53,713 nucleotides of DNA from Paenibacillus barengoltzii NBRC 101215 (GTDB lineage Bacteria; Bacillota; Bacilli; Paenibacillales; Paenibacillaceae). This document shows positions 35,048 through 42,890 of this stretch, piece after piece. The position numbers and the translations under genes are program-made. Within the stretch, counting starts at the first letter, position 1. Each line of letters starts with the position of its first letter. The DNA is taken from assembly GCF_004000745.1 (NCBI RefSeq), contig NZ_BILV01000046.1, positions 1 to 53,713 of the forward strand. Reading direction: 5' to 3'. Under the pieces are notes generated by a model. That model saw nothing but the letters and a program-made list of their open reading frames with translations. It did no database searches and had not been told where the DNA came from.

Positions 35048-37026
35048 TAGAGATTTCCTCCTTTCAGTATTTTAGAAATTTTTGATTTTTCAACTTTTCG
35101 GACATATGTAAGAATGGCAATCAGTTCAGAGACAAAAATAATAATCCCTCCGAAGAGCAAAAATTTTGATAAACCTAACCCTAAGTATAGGGAAATGACT
35201 ACTGAACAACCAATACTAATAGCAGTTGTAGCTAATGTAATCCATATAATCTTCCAGTTCTTTTGCCAAATACTATAGCCTAGAACTTTCTTGATGGATA
35301 ACTCAATGGCATTAACTTCGTATTCAAGTTTAATAATCGATGCAATAATAATAAATTCAAGAAACAAAACAAGTACACTAAATATGGAGTTAATGTACAA
35401 CACCTTTTTAGCAATATTCCAGCTTTCGTTATATTTGTTGAGAACATTCATTTTGCTAAAGATAGCTGTCGACTCTGTTAAGTGATGTTCCTGAACAAAT
35501 TGCCTAAATTCTTCGTCCGATATGTCATACATGATTTCATATATATATACTCCTTTACTAGGTATATAATTAAGTTTAAGCTCTTCTTCTGGTAACAGGT
35601 TATTAAGTATAATAATAGGGTTCTTTACCCTTTCACTTCCATAAATATGATTCTGATCGATAGCGACTAAATTTACAGTTTTTTTATAATAAAGGACTTC
35701 ATAATCTTTACCAATATTATTATTTTCAAAGAAATCATATTTATCTTCCAGTTGAGGTAAAAGTGATTCATTCGTAGCTAATGAGTCAGGCAAAATAAAG
35801 TAAACACTTTTATCCTTCCTAATTTTTTCTAGTTCAGGTATTTTCTCTATCAAATAAGAAACAGCATTTCGATTGGCCATGATGGTTGGTATTGTACCTA
35901 GTGTGTCGTGTACCTTTGATAGCAATGTAGCGTTAGCATTTCTAAAATGATCAGTATAAAATTTGGATTGTAACAGTTCGCTCTCCTTAAACTTAGGGTC
36001 TCCTTCACCATTACTTTTGACTATTGGTCTATACCTCAAAGTAATATAGGAATAGTCAGCAAATTCTTCAAAAAATACTTTTTGCTTATACACATTGTAT
36101 GAATCAAAAGCAAAGACCAGATTGCTAGAAATTGCAAATGTGGTTATCATAACCGATATCAATTTTAAAATATAATTAATAGCAAGAAGTTTTCTCGAAC
36201 TACTGTTTGCATTAGAAAATGCCTCTCGAATTGGATAGGATCGAGAAGTTAAGTATACTAAGGCGTTTAATACCAGGAGTGCACTGAATCCATAAAACGA
36301 AATTTGTAAGCTAAGAAATACAGATGTTACCTTACCCAGCAGGAAAAATAAACATGCTAAAATCAAAATATACACCAAAGAATCTATTGCTATATTTCTC
36401 CAAATGAGAGTCGATAATTGCTCCCCCATTGTAATTCGTATAAGGTTTTCTTTCTTCTGATAAAGAACATCATAATAAGTTAAAACCAAAGTGATAGAAA
36501 TCATTAGTACCCAAATTCCGATAATTAAATATGTTGTGTCTTGATTTACATATCCTTCTTGAGGGAAGTTCCCTGCATATTTGTCAATTAATTCCGATTT
36601 AAATTGCTCCACTTGTCGACTCGTCCCAATGAGATAAAAATCATGTATATTTTCCAGTCCTTCGATTTGCTCAAAGGGGTGAAAACTAAATTGAATATCT
36701 CCCAAAAACAAAGTTTTATATTCTCTATAATGAATCGATGAAATCTCCTCAATTTTTTTCTCTGCACCGGAAGATCCATACAGCTTGATTTCAGTCACAT
36801 TATGATTTGAGTTTTTGATAAAAGTAAAAAATTCAACCCCATTTTTCTCAGAGGCTTTCAGTATATCTTGCTTCATATCATTTTCATTTTGACTAAACTG
36901 CAAATAAAAAGAGGTGTAATGATATGGCGTGAAAAAATTATCTAATCTGAATCTCTGACTTTCTCCAATGATTAATAGACCGAATAAAAACACGCAAAAG
37001 CATATGATGTATTTCAATAACTTCAC
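35047..37026 (-). CDS. Bacteriocin-associated integral membrane protein (TIGR01654-like)
   Basis: Membrane protein of 659 residues. One N-terminal helix, a large extracellular domain at about 25-160, a block of helices at about 165-330, a second extracellular domain and four C-terminal helices give a duplicated FtsX-like layout. It fits the family encoded next to lactococcin-972-type bacteriocins, thought to act in export or immunity with the adjacent ATPase. The start is GTG at 37026 behind GGGGGT. The gene is clearly AT-rich compared with the flanking chromosome. Confidence 0.85.
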   Translation of the reverse strand: MKLLKYIICFCVFLFGLLIIGESQRFRLDNFFTPYHYTSFYLQFSQNENDMKQDILKASEKNGVEFFTFIKNSNHNVTEIKLYGSSGAEKKIEEISSIHYREYKTLFLGDIQFSFHPFEQIEGLENIHDFYLIGTSRQVEQFKSELIDKYAGNFPQEGYVNQDTTYLIIGIWVLMISITLVLTYYDVLYQKKENLIRITMGEQLSTLIWRNIAIDSLVYILILACLFFLLGKVTSVFLSLQISFYGFSALLVLNALVYLTSRSYPIREAFSNANSSSRKLLAINYILKLISVMITTFAISSNLVFAFDSYNVYKQKVFFEEFADYSYITLRYRPIVKSNGEGDPKFKESELLQSKFYTDHFRNANATLLSKVHDTLGTIPTIMANRNAVSYLIEKIPELEKIRKDKSVYFILPDSLATNESLLPQLEDKYDFFENNNIGKDYEVLYYKKTVNLVAIDQNHIYGSERVKNPIIILNNLLPEEELKLNYIPSKGVYIYEIMYDISDEEFRQFVQEHHLTESTAIFSKMNVLNKYNESWNIAKKVLYINSIFSVLVLFLEFIIIASIIKLEYEVNAIELSIKKVLGYSIWQKNWKIIWITLATTAISIGCSVVISLYLGLGLSKFLLFGGIIIFVSELIAILTYVRKVEKSKISKILKGGNL

Positions 37027-37047
37027 TATAGGTAACCCCCAGTATAA

Positions 37048-37095
37048 GTAGACTCACCGCTTCAAGTATTTTACTTGTAGCGGTGAGGACTACTA
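37048..37095 (-). terminator. Stem-loop between bacteriocin precursor and export genes
   Basis: Long inverted repeat: CTCACCGCT and AGCGGTGAG, inner CAAGTA/TACTTG, outer AGTAG/CTACT. No T-tract follows on the minus strand. A partial terminator or mRNA-stabilising structure is likely, letting the precursor be expressed above the export genes. Confidence 0.65.
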
Positions 37096-37110
37096 ACAAT
37101 TACTTATGAA

Positions 37111-37458
37111 TTAGAAGTTAAAATTATAATAGACAGTTTGACCAGCATGTCTTACATCAATTCTAGACCATTTACCCGCAGAATTAGAATCTGAATAGGT
37201 GTCGTTACCATTAGTTAGCTTAACTGTATGACCTTTGGAATTATGATAACCATGAATGAAATCTTCATCAATTGCAAATTTATTAAATCCATATTCAACT
37301 TCCCACGTAGCTGAGCCGCTTCCTCCGCTATCAGTTAACGTCCAGGCTCTGGCAAATCCCTTACCCAGACTATCGTAACTTTTGGATTCAGCAAAAGCAG
37401 ACGGTGCGAGAGAAAGTAATCCAAGCACGATTACGCTAGAAAGTAGTATCTTTTTCAT
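37111..37458 (-). CDS. Lactococcin 972 family bacteriocin precursor
   Basis: Secreted protein of 115 residues. A Sec signal peptide (MKKILLSSVIVLGLLSLAPSAFA) should be cut after Ala23, leaving a mature protein of 92 residues without Cys. The mature C-terminal half carries the family pattern: YHNSKGHTVKL, then a Gly/Asn/Ser stretch, AGKWSRIDV, and a terminal YYNFNF. Lactococcin 972 itself has SNYHHGSKTHSATV, AGVWAKATV and YYNFW. The mature protein is longer than the 66-residue lactococcin 972 because of an N-terminal extension. AAAGGGAG precedes the ATG by 8 nt. The next two genes are the family's usual export/immunity partners. Confidence 0.87.
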   Translation of the reverse strand: MKKILLSSVIVLGLLSLAPSAFAESKSYDSLGKGFARAWTLTDSGGSGSATWEVEYGFNKFAIDEDFIHGYHNSKGHTVKLTNGNDTYSDSNSAGKWSRIDVRHAGQTVYYNFNF

Positions 37459-37971
37459 GTGTTATACTCCCTTTTCTTTAATTTTGCTAAGACTGATAGT
37501 TGGCCAACTTACCAAGGTCTTAACCATAATTAGTTATAACATATCGTTAAGTTAAAATCTACCATTTATTCTAAAATAGATATTTAGTACCTTAATAATG
37601 TATTTATTTAGAATTAGCAATATAAAATAAAAAAGCTTGGATCAAAATTTGACCGCAAGCCTAGTTTATTTTGATATATCTATCTAATCATTTGATTAGT
37701 ATTGTATTTTTTAGGTAGTATCTTTTACAAATTTTTCAACAAAATTATGGCATAGAAGGGATCAAGCACCAGAGCATTGGAGGCACAATCAAAATTGAAT
37801 CAAATAAAAGGGCTTTTTCTCGCAGAAAACTTCAAAATAAAAATATCAGTCTATTTTTTAATTCACTTAAATTTGTAGAATTGCTTTTTCTGCTTTATGA
37901 AACTGACATTACTTCTAAACATTCAGATATTTTACACAAAAAATTTAACTGTTTGGTTATAAAATTCCATA
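37459..37971. other. AT-rich intergenic region at the island edge
   Basis: 513 bp without a credible gene. It contains the bacteriocin promoter region, a 12-bp palindrome (37498-37509), and a weak minus-strand hairpin with a T-run at about 37629-37659 (GCTTG...CAAGC). The rest is AT-rich sequence with nothing recognisable and probably marks the boundary of transferred DNA. Confidence 0.55.
37498..37509. promoter_or_regulatory. Palindrome AGTTGGCCAACT upstream of the bacteriocin gene
   Basis: Perfect 12-bp inverted repeat about 40 bp upstream of the bacteriocin start codon. The position fits an operator, but no regulator gene lies in the island. Confidence 0.4.
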
Positions 37972-38394
37972 CTACTCCTCCAAAAACCGCTCCTTCAGCT
38001 CCCGGGTCGGCACGAGGCAGGTTTCGTCCTTCCCAAACCAACGGTAACGATGTTTGGCGATAAATTGATAGACCGCATCTCGAAGTCCCTTCGGGATGAC
38101 GATCAACGCATAGAGCAGCGGCCAGGGGTAGCGTAAACCTCTAGCAATGCGCAGCGCCGCCGCCGAGCGGATATAATAGGTTCCATTTTCGATCAACACG
38201 ACGCTGTCCAGCGACTTCTCATGCGCCCCTGCCGCTTGCAGCAGCCGGCTCCCTGCCTGGGATTGCAGCGAGGCAAAGCGGAACCGCCCAGCCGGGTCAT
38301 GTTTGATAATAAACTTGACCGCTCCCTGGCATAAATGGCAGACGCCGTCAAATAAAATCACATGTTCATTCCGTTCAACTGGTTTATCTGACAT
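37972..38394 (-). CDS. DUF393 (YuxK/DCC family) thiol-disulfide oxidoreductase-like protein
   Basis: Protein of 140 residues. The N-terminal FDGVCHLCQGAVKFI carries the CxxC motif of the DCC family, followed by FASLQSQAG and a VLIENGTYYIRSAAALRIARGL segment typical of the group. Composition returns to that of the host chromosome. A redox role is assumed from the motif; no substrate is known. Confidence 0.9.
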   Translation of the reverse strand: MSDKPVERNEHVILFDGVCHLCQGAVKFIIKHDPAGRFRFASLQSQAGSRLLQAAGAHEKSLDSVVLIENGTYYIRSAAALRIARGLRYPWPLLYALIVIPKGLRDAVYQFIAKHRYRWFGKDETCLVPTRELKERFLEE

Positions 38395-38460
38395 CCTCCA
38401 TCCTCCTCTCCTGTTCGCGGTAACGCAGAACCCATCTACTCATCTATTTAGAAGATATGA

Positions 38461-38487
38461 AAAAAGCACGGGACCATTCCCGTGCTT
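38461..38487 (-). terminator. Terminator of the CxC-motif protein gene
   Basis: AGCACGGGA and TCCCGTGCT form a perfect 9-bp stem with a 4-nt loop; a T-run follows on the minus strand. Confidence 0.87.
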
Positions 38488-38516
38488 GCTGTCGCCAGCT
38501 GGCCAAAGCGTTTTTA

Positions 38517-38792
38517 CTAGGACGTCAGCTTCTCCAGCCACTGTCCTTCTACCATCTGACGGTTGATTTCATCCGAAAACTTCTCCATACATCCGCAAAT
38601 GAAGTCTTTACGGCAGACCGGGCAAGGTGTCTTTTGCAGCCTGCTGACGTTGGTTAACCGCCATTCGGGATTACGGTGGTAAAACACGCGGCACGCCGTA
38701 CCATCGGCCAGATTCACGATAAACTCGTATAATCCGTCATTCTCGTTGCTGCCGGCCTTGGTCACATTTACAACATTCGGTCTGTAAGCCAT
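38517..38792 (-). CDS. Small Cys-rich protein, probably zinc-binding, unknown function
   Basis: Protein of 91 residues that I cannot name. The centre carries CPVCRKDFICGCMEKF, four Cys (CPxC plus CxC) spaced for metal binding. The N-terminal half is a predicted beta-rich segment (YEFIVNLADGTACRVFYHRN). It is flanked by a good terminator and is probably monocistronic. No DNA-binding motif is visible. Confidence 0.7.
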   Translation of the reverse strand: MAYRPNVVNVTKAGSNENDGLYEFIVNLADGTACRVFYHRNPEWRLTNVSRLQKTPCPVCRKDFICGCMEKFSDEINRQMVEGQWLEKLTS

Positions 38793-38849
38793 GTTATCAC
38801 CCGTATTATCAAATTTCGTTCCACAGAGCGCAGCTCTTTTAGTACTTAG

Positions 38850-38942
38850 ACATATTAATGAATTTTTATCGGCGTGTCAACTTGAAAACCTGCCCAAACG
38901 GCTTGATTTGACGCACTTTTCGCAAGATTTTTATTAATATGT
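38850..38942. repeat. Nested imperfect inverted repeat
   Basis: Terminal arms ACATATTAAT (38850-38859) and ATTAATATGT (38933-38942) enclose a second pair, GTGTCAA and TTGACGCAC. It lies in a non-coding gap and shows no coding potential. Confidence 0.45.
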
Positions 38943-38992
38943 GCAAAAAGTCACCTTCCCATACTCACATGCTCCACCAATTCAAAGGAATC

Positions 38993-39029
38993 AAAAAAAG
39001 AACTTCCCGGATTCCTCCGAGAAGTTCTT
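38993..39029 (-). terminator. Terminator downstream of tRNA-Leu copy 1
   Basis: AAGAACTTC and GAAGTTCTT arms with a run of A (T on the minus strand) after the stem. Confidence 0.82.
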
Positions 39030-39035
39030 CTGTCA

Positions 39036-39118
39036 TGCGGTAGAGAGGACTCGAACCTCCACGGGCGTACGCCCACTACCCCCTCAAGATAGCGTGTCTG
39101 CCATTCCACCACTACCGC
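39036..39118 (-). tRNA. tRNA-Leu(GAG), copy 1
   Basis: Class II tRNA of 83 nt with a long variable arm. The acceptor pairs GCGGTAG with CTACCGC. The anticodon stem CTATC/GGTAG encloses TTGAGGG, giving anticodon GAG. GGTTCGAGTCC forms the T loop. The discriminator is A and no CCA is encoded. Confidence 0.93.
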
Positions 39119-39186
39119 ATATGTTAAGTCTAGGTTCAGACGAACATGGTAATTATAGCTTTGCCGTCTTCAAAAGTAAAGTGGAA

Positions 39187-39552
39187 TTATTTGTCCATCC
39201 GACCGGTCTTCCGCCTACGGTAACGGACAAATTCGATATATTCCCGAACAAAAGCTCGCTCGGCTTCGGTTAACGTGCCGATGAACGAGCTCCAGTCTTT
39301 ATCGGTGGTGGTGGTATATTCCGTTCTATGATCCTGCACGTACTCCGCCTGTTTTTCCTTTCCCGTCATAAGCCAATCCAGACTAACATCGAAAAAAGCC
39401 GCGATCTCAATCAATTTATTCGTGCTCGGCGTGGACTTTCCCCGCTTCCAATCCCCGAAGTTCCCGGTACTGATCCCCAATTCGAGGCAAAACGCCTTTT
39501 TGGTCATGCCGGCGTTTTTAATCAGCAGTTCAATACGTTCGTAGATTGACAA
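39187..39552 (-). CDS. XRE family transcriptional regulator
   Basis: About 121 residues. The N-terminal HTH (IELLIKNAGMTKKAFCLELGISTGNFGDWKRGKSTPSTNKLIEIAAFFDVSLDWLMTG) is a clear Cro/C1-type domain. A charged C-terminal helix follows. The start is probably TTG at 39552 (LSIYERIELL) after GGAGAG; a TTG at 39573 is possible. It is divergent from the PAS gene, with a palindromic intergenic region that it may bind. Confidence 0.87.
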   Translation of the reverse strand: MSIYERIELLIKNAGMTKKAFCLELGISTGNFGDWKRGKSTPSTNKLIEIAAFFDVSLDWLMTGKEKQAEYVQDHRTEYTTTTDKDWSSFIGTLTEAERAFVREYIEFVRYRRRKTGRMDK

Positions 39553-39584
39553 CTTCTCTCCAACCTTCCTCAACAGCTTTGATG

Positions 39585-39635
39585 ACGCATTTAAGTAATT
39601 TATAAGTTGTGTAATAACTTAGATGCGTTTATAAT
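39585..39635. promoter_or_regulatory. Divergent XRE/PAS control region with nested palindrome
   Basis: A plus-strand promoter TTGTGT (39607-39612), 17 bp, TATAAT (39630-39635) is overlapped by AAGTT...AACTT (39604-39620). Outer arms ACGCAT (39585-39590) and ATGCGT (39623-39628) surround it. The layout suggests an operator for the adjacent XRE regulator. Confidence 0.65.
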
Positions 39636-39737
39636 AGAGTGAAATGCTGGAACTATACCTATATCTTAACATACGACTGGCAAGTACTTAATAGGTCGGA
39701 AGACTGCCCTCAGTTTCATGACAGGAGCGTACCCGCC

Positions 39738-40376
39738 ATGAGTGACAACTTCCAATGGAAGGCACCCTATCATTCTTTGAATCAAAGTGTTGCAATCATT
39801 GAACCGAATGGAACGATCGTCTCTGTCAACCGAACTTGGGCCAAACGTGCCGCCTCTTTGGGTGTTGCTCACGGCTGGGCACGGCCCGGATTAAACATTT
39901 TTCAGTTTTTTCAGCAGGGGCCGCATCATCATCGTTATTTTAACCCCCATCTGCTGTTGGATCAATTTTCCAAAATATTAAACGGGGAAGCCGACCATAT
40001 TGAGATTGAATTCAAGGTTCCCTCCAACGATGACGAGCTCTGGTTTCTCGCCGAATTAACTCCTTATGCCGAAGAGGACGCCTCTTCACCTCAAGGCATC
40101 GTGATCACCTGCACCAACATCACCCGGATAAAGCGTCTGCAACTTCAAATTCAGCATGAGCTCGCACATACCCGCACGCTCCGAGGGCTGCTTCCCATTT
40201 GTGCCGTATGTAAGAAGATCAAGGATGAAGGCAACAACAGATGGTGTAACACCGAGGCTTACCTGATCCAGCATACCCACGCTGAATTTACGCATGACAT
40301 TTGCCCTGATTGCATCCGGGCTTTATATCCCAAATATTCCTCGAACCTGGACTTGCCGCCCCAGCAGGAACCATAA
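39738..40376 (+). CDS. Stand-alone PAS protein with C-terminal cysteine-rich module
   Basis: Protein of 212 residues. A PAS/PAC domain spans about 12-130 (SVAIIEPNGTIVSVNRTW to GIVITCTNITRIK), followed by a short coiled coil at about 130-148. The C-terminal module LPICAVCKKIKDEG...W...EAYLIQHTHAEFTHDICPDCIRALYP has Cys155, Cys158, Cys189 and Cys192 plus several His. This tail is familiar at the end of histidine kinases and response regulators in other phyla, but here there is no catalytic domain. Metal or redox sensing is plausible, not shown. The ATG at 39738 follows CAGGAG. It is divergent from the XRE gene. Confidence 0.85.
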   Translation: MSDNFQWKAPYHSLNQSVAIIEPNGTIVSVNRTWAKRAASLGVAHGWARPGLNIFQFFQQGPHHHRYFNPHLLLDQFSKILNGEADHIEIEFKVPSNDDELWFLAELTPYAEEDASSPQGIVITCTNITRIKRLQLQIQHELAHTRTLRGLLPICAVCKKIKDEGNNRWCNTEAYLIQHTHAEFTHDICPDCIRALYPKYSSNLDLPPQQEP

Positions 40377-40392
40377 TGAACTCAGCTGAGCG

Positions 40393-41133
40393 TTAGTGTA
40401 ACGGACGTTCAGCTTTGTCCTGGGCTGCCGAAATTCGTCGTGATAACATTCGGCTGAGTTGCTGCCCCAGTGTAGCACCAGCCAAGCCTCCGGCAATCAA
40501 GCCGATGCCCCCAAGCTGGAGCATCCCTGCGAAGGTGGCGAGCACGGCCCCACAGCCAGCTGCGGCTAGGAATGGCACAGTACGCTCGCCCCCGGCAAGC
40601 AACGCGATGAAGAGCGCCGGCAGCGCAAAAGTTAAAACTTCCGCCAATTCTGCGGTAACGAAGCTCCCCAATCCAGTGCCTACCGCTGTACCGGCAATCC
40701 ACGACCCATAAATCGCCAATGCGAAAGTAATATAATAAGCAGGCGATATCGGCTCCCCTTGGGCTGCCCGGCTGGAAGTGACCGCGAACCCTTCATCGGT
40801 TAGGCCAATCGCTGCCAACCATTTGGGGAATTCCCGCCATGTCGACAGGTAAGGTCCCATCGTTGCTCCATAGAGGACATGACGCATGTTTAACAGCAGC
40901 AGTGTCGTTACGATGGTCACGGGAGCCGCAGCGGATGCCAACATACCTAACAGCATAAACTGGGCCCCTCCCGAGAAGATCCAAACCGAACTGAACACAG
41001 TCATTCCCCCCGGCATTCCACCCGCCGCAGCTAGCACACCGTAAGTCATGGACAATGGAAAATAAGCCAGCAGAATCGGAAATGCATCCCGTAAGGCATG
41101 TTGAATCTCTTCACTTCGTTTCGGTCGATTCAT
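40393..41133 (-). CDS. azlC: AzlC family branched-chain amino acid exporter subunit
   Basis: Membrane protein of 246 residues with about five or six helices. The family segments LRDAFPILLAYFPLSMTYGVLAA and LLLNMRHVLYGATMGPYL are evident. Together with AzlD it forms an exporter of branched-chain amino acids or analogues. GGAGAGG lies upstream of the ATG. It is convergent with the PAS gene, only 16 bp away. Confidence 0.92.
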   Translation of the reverse strand: MNRPKRSEEIQHALRDAFPILLAYFPLSMTYGVLAAAGGMPGGMTVFSSVWIFSGGAQFMLLGMLASAAAPVTIVTTLLLLNMRHVLYGATMGPYLSTWREFPKWLAAIGLTDEGFAVTSSRAAQGEPISPAYYITFALAIYGSWIAGTAVGTGLGSFVTAELAEVLTFALPALFIALLAGGERTVPFLAAAGCGAVLATFAGMLQLGGIGLIAGGLAGATLGQQLSRMLSRRISAAQDKAERPLH

Positions 41134-41171
41134 GAATGCTTCCTCTCCCTCTATCTATCTTTTGATCCTGG

Positions 41172-41492
41172 TCAGCCGAGCCAAGCGTGAAAACCTGCAT
41201 AAAACAGCACGCCGGCGGTTACTGTTAACAGAAGACGGCGTGTCCACCAGGCGATCAAAATCGTAGGAATCGCGGCAAACAGCATCAGGTTCTCCGCCAG
41301 CGGTATCCACTTCCCATCATCAAGCAGCAGCAGCGGGCCAATCAGCGAGCCAAGCACGGCAGGCGTCACATACGCTAACCATTCCTTCGTAGAATCGGAC
41401 CACCGGATCCGGCTGCCTAATACTAAGGAACCTGCCCGTAATAAATAGGTTCCCGCTCCAATCAGAACAATGATCCAAAGCTGAGTTACCAC
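41172..41492 (-). CDS. azlD: AzlD family branched-chain amino acid exporter subunit
   Basis: Small membrane protein of 106 residues with about four helices; GAGTYLLRAGSLVLG and LAYVTPAVLGSLIGPLLL are typical. The start is GTG at 41492, 8 nt after AGGAGAG; an in-frame upstream extension has no ribosome site. It is transcribed before azlC with a 38-bp gap, the reverse of the usual azlCD order. Confidence 0.9.
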   Translation of the reverse strand: MVTQLWIIVLIGAGTYLLRAGSLVLGSRIRWSDSTKEWLAYVTPAVLGSLIGPLLLLDDGKWIPLAENLMLFAAIPTILIAWWTRRLLLTVTAGVLFYAGFHAWLG

Positions 41493-41591
41493 GTTTTGAT
41501 CTCTCCTTGACCTGAAATGCATTTCATAATTTATACTCGTAACCATAAAGATAACCCTCACCCATAATGGGAGGATAGGAGGAAACTAACG

Positions 41592-42443
41592 ATGAAACTG
41601 ATCGCTGTTGATCTGGACGGAACGCTGCTGACCTCGAACAGCCGCCCGAGCTCCCAAGGCTTGGACGCCATTTCGCACGCCGTAGAACAGGGGCATACTG
41701 TAACGCTGTGTACCGGTAGAGCAAGCTTTGATGCCCGACATTTAACCGGGAAGCTGTCCATCCCCATTATCGCATCCAATGGCGCAGAAGTGTTCGACCG
41801 GGAAGGAATGCTGCTGCGGGAAACGCCAATTCACTCGAACGCTGCTGCGGAAGCCATTCGTTATTTGCTGAAACAGGACGTCTATTTCGAAATATTTTGT
41901 CCTGAAGCCATCTATTCACCGTCAAGCGGCGAGCAAAAGCTGCTCGCTGAAATGGATATGCTGGTCAGCGCAAATGCGGAGGTCAATCGGGATCGATTGT
42001 GGGAGAGCGCAAAAATCCAATTCGTTCAATTTGGTTTCGAGAGATTCGACAATCCACTGCAGCTCATCGAGCAAGAGCGTCCTATATATAAACTTCTGGT
42101 ATTTACCTATAACGAAGAAAAACTCGACGAAATCACGCGACATTTTAACGTACAGCCTCAGGTGCAAACGACTACCTCCGCCAAGCATATTGTAGAGGTC
42201 ATCGCGAAGGAAACCGACAAAGGCCAAGCATTACAATTTCTCGCCGGCCATTTGGGCGTCGAGATGTCCGATACCGTGGTGATCGGTGACAGCTATAATG
42301 ATATCTCCATGTTTCAAGTCGCAGGTACCAAAATCGCTATGGGCAATGCTGTAGATGACGTCAAGCGCCTGGCCACCTCGGTCACCCGAACCAATGACGA
42401 ACACGGAGTGGCTTATGCAATTCGCACTTTACTCGAAATCTAG
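41592..42443 (+). CDS. Cof-type HAD family phosphatase
   Basis: Protein of 283 residues. HAD motif I is DLDGTLLT, motif II lies in LCTGR, motif III in the KETDKGQALQFL region and motif IV is GDSYNDISMF. A Cof-type cap domain is inserted in the middle. The family dephosphorylates sugar phosphates or related metabolites; the substrate is unknown. AGGAGGAAACTAACG precedes the ATG. Confidence 0.94.
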   Translation: MKLIAVDLDGTLLTSNSRPSSQGLDAISHAVEQGHTVTLCTGRASFDARHLTGKLSIPIIASNGAEVFDREGMLLRETPIHSNAAAEAIRYLLKQDVYFEIFCPEAIYSPSSGEQKLLAEMDMLVSANAEVNRDRLWESAKIQFVQFGFERFDNPLQLIEQERPIYKLLVFTYNEEKLDEITRHFNVQPQVQTTTSAKHIVEVIAKETDKGQALQFLAGHLGVEMSDTVVIGDSYNDISMFQVAGTKIAMGNAVDDVKRLATSVTRTNDEHGVAYAIRTLLEI

Positions 42444-42470
42444 CCCCTGTCTAAGCCTTTGGGCATGAAG

Positions 42471-42499
42471 AAAGAACCTTGCTAAATGCAAGGTTCTTC
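42471..42499 (-). terminator. Terminator of the Glu-Leu tRNA pair
   Basis: AAGAACCTT and AAGGTTCTT arms (with an inner GC/GC) followed by TTCTTC on the minus strand, directly after tRNA-Leu copy 2. Confidence 0.8.
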
Positions 42500-42511
42500 A
42501 CTTTCTTAGGA

Positions 42512-42594
42512 TGCGGTAGAGAGGACTCGAACCTCCACGGGCGTACGCCCACTACCCCCTCAAGATAGCGTGTCTGCCATTCCACCACTACCGC
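42512..42594 (-). tRNA. tRNA-Leu(GAG), copy 2
   Basis: Identical over all 83 nt to the copy at 39036-39118, with anticodon GAG and no encoded CCA. Identity extends only a few bases into the flanks. Confidence 0.93.
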
Positions 42595-42615
42595 ATATGA
42601 AATTAATAAAAGGGA

Positions 42616-42690
42616 TGGTGACCCGTAGGGGATTCGAACCCCTGTTACCTCCGTGAAAGGGAGGTGTCTTAACCCCTTGACCAACGGGCC
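42616..42690 (-). tRNA. tRNA-Glu(TTC)
   Basis: 75 nt with encoded CCA. The acceptor pairs GGCCCGT with ACGGGTC (one G-U). The anticodon stem CCTCC/GGAGG encloses CTTTCAC, giving anticodon TTC. GGTTCGAATCC forms the T loop. Confidence 0.95.
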
Positions 42691-42780
42691 ACAGCTTCAT
42701 CACCACTAGAAGCGGCGACAAAAATGAGTATAGCAAAAAGATTTCCGGCTTGCAAGCCCTAAATATAAAAAATATTTTGG

Positions 42781-42794
42781 GAACGGAGAGAGAG
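42781..42794 (-). pseudogene. Possible decayed 3' end of a tRNA-Ser
   Basis: The 14-mer GAACGGAGAGAGAG is shared exactly with the acceptor end of the intact tRNA-Ser 150 bp away. The matching T-arm beyond it is degenerate. Short similarity only. Confidence 0.35.
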
Positions 42795-42890
42795 AGATAC
42801 TCTCACTTCGTTCGAGACTGCGATGTATTCCTACCGAAGCTTATGCTCCGACGAACCCACCTATCGAGGGTTCTCATCCATCAAACAACA

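Noticed and set aside
37881..38063. 60-codon plus-strand frame at the island edge
   Set aside because: No ribosome site, overlaps the DUF393 gene antisense and shows no conserved sequence.
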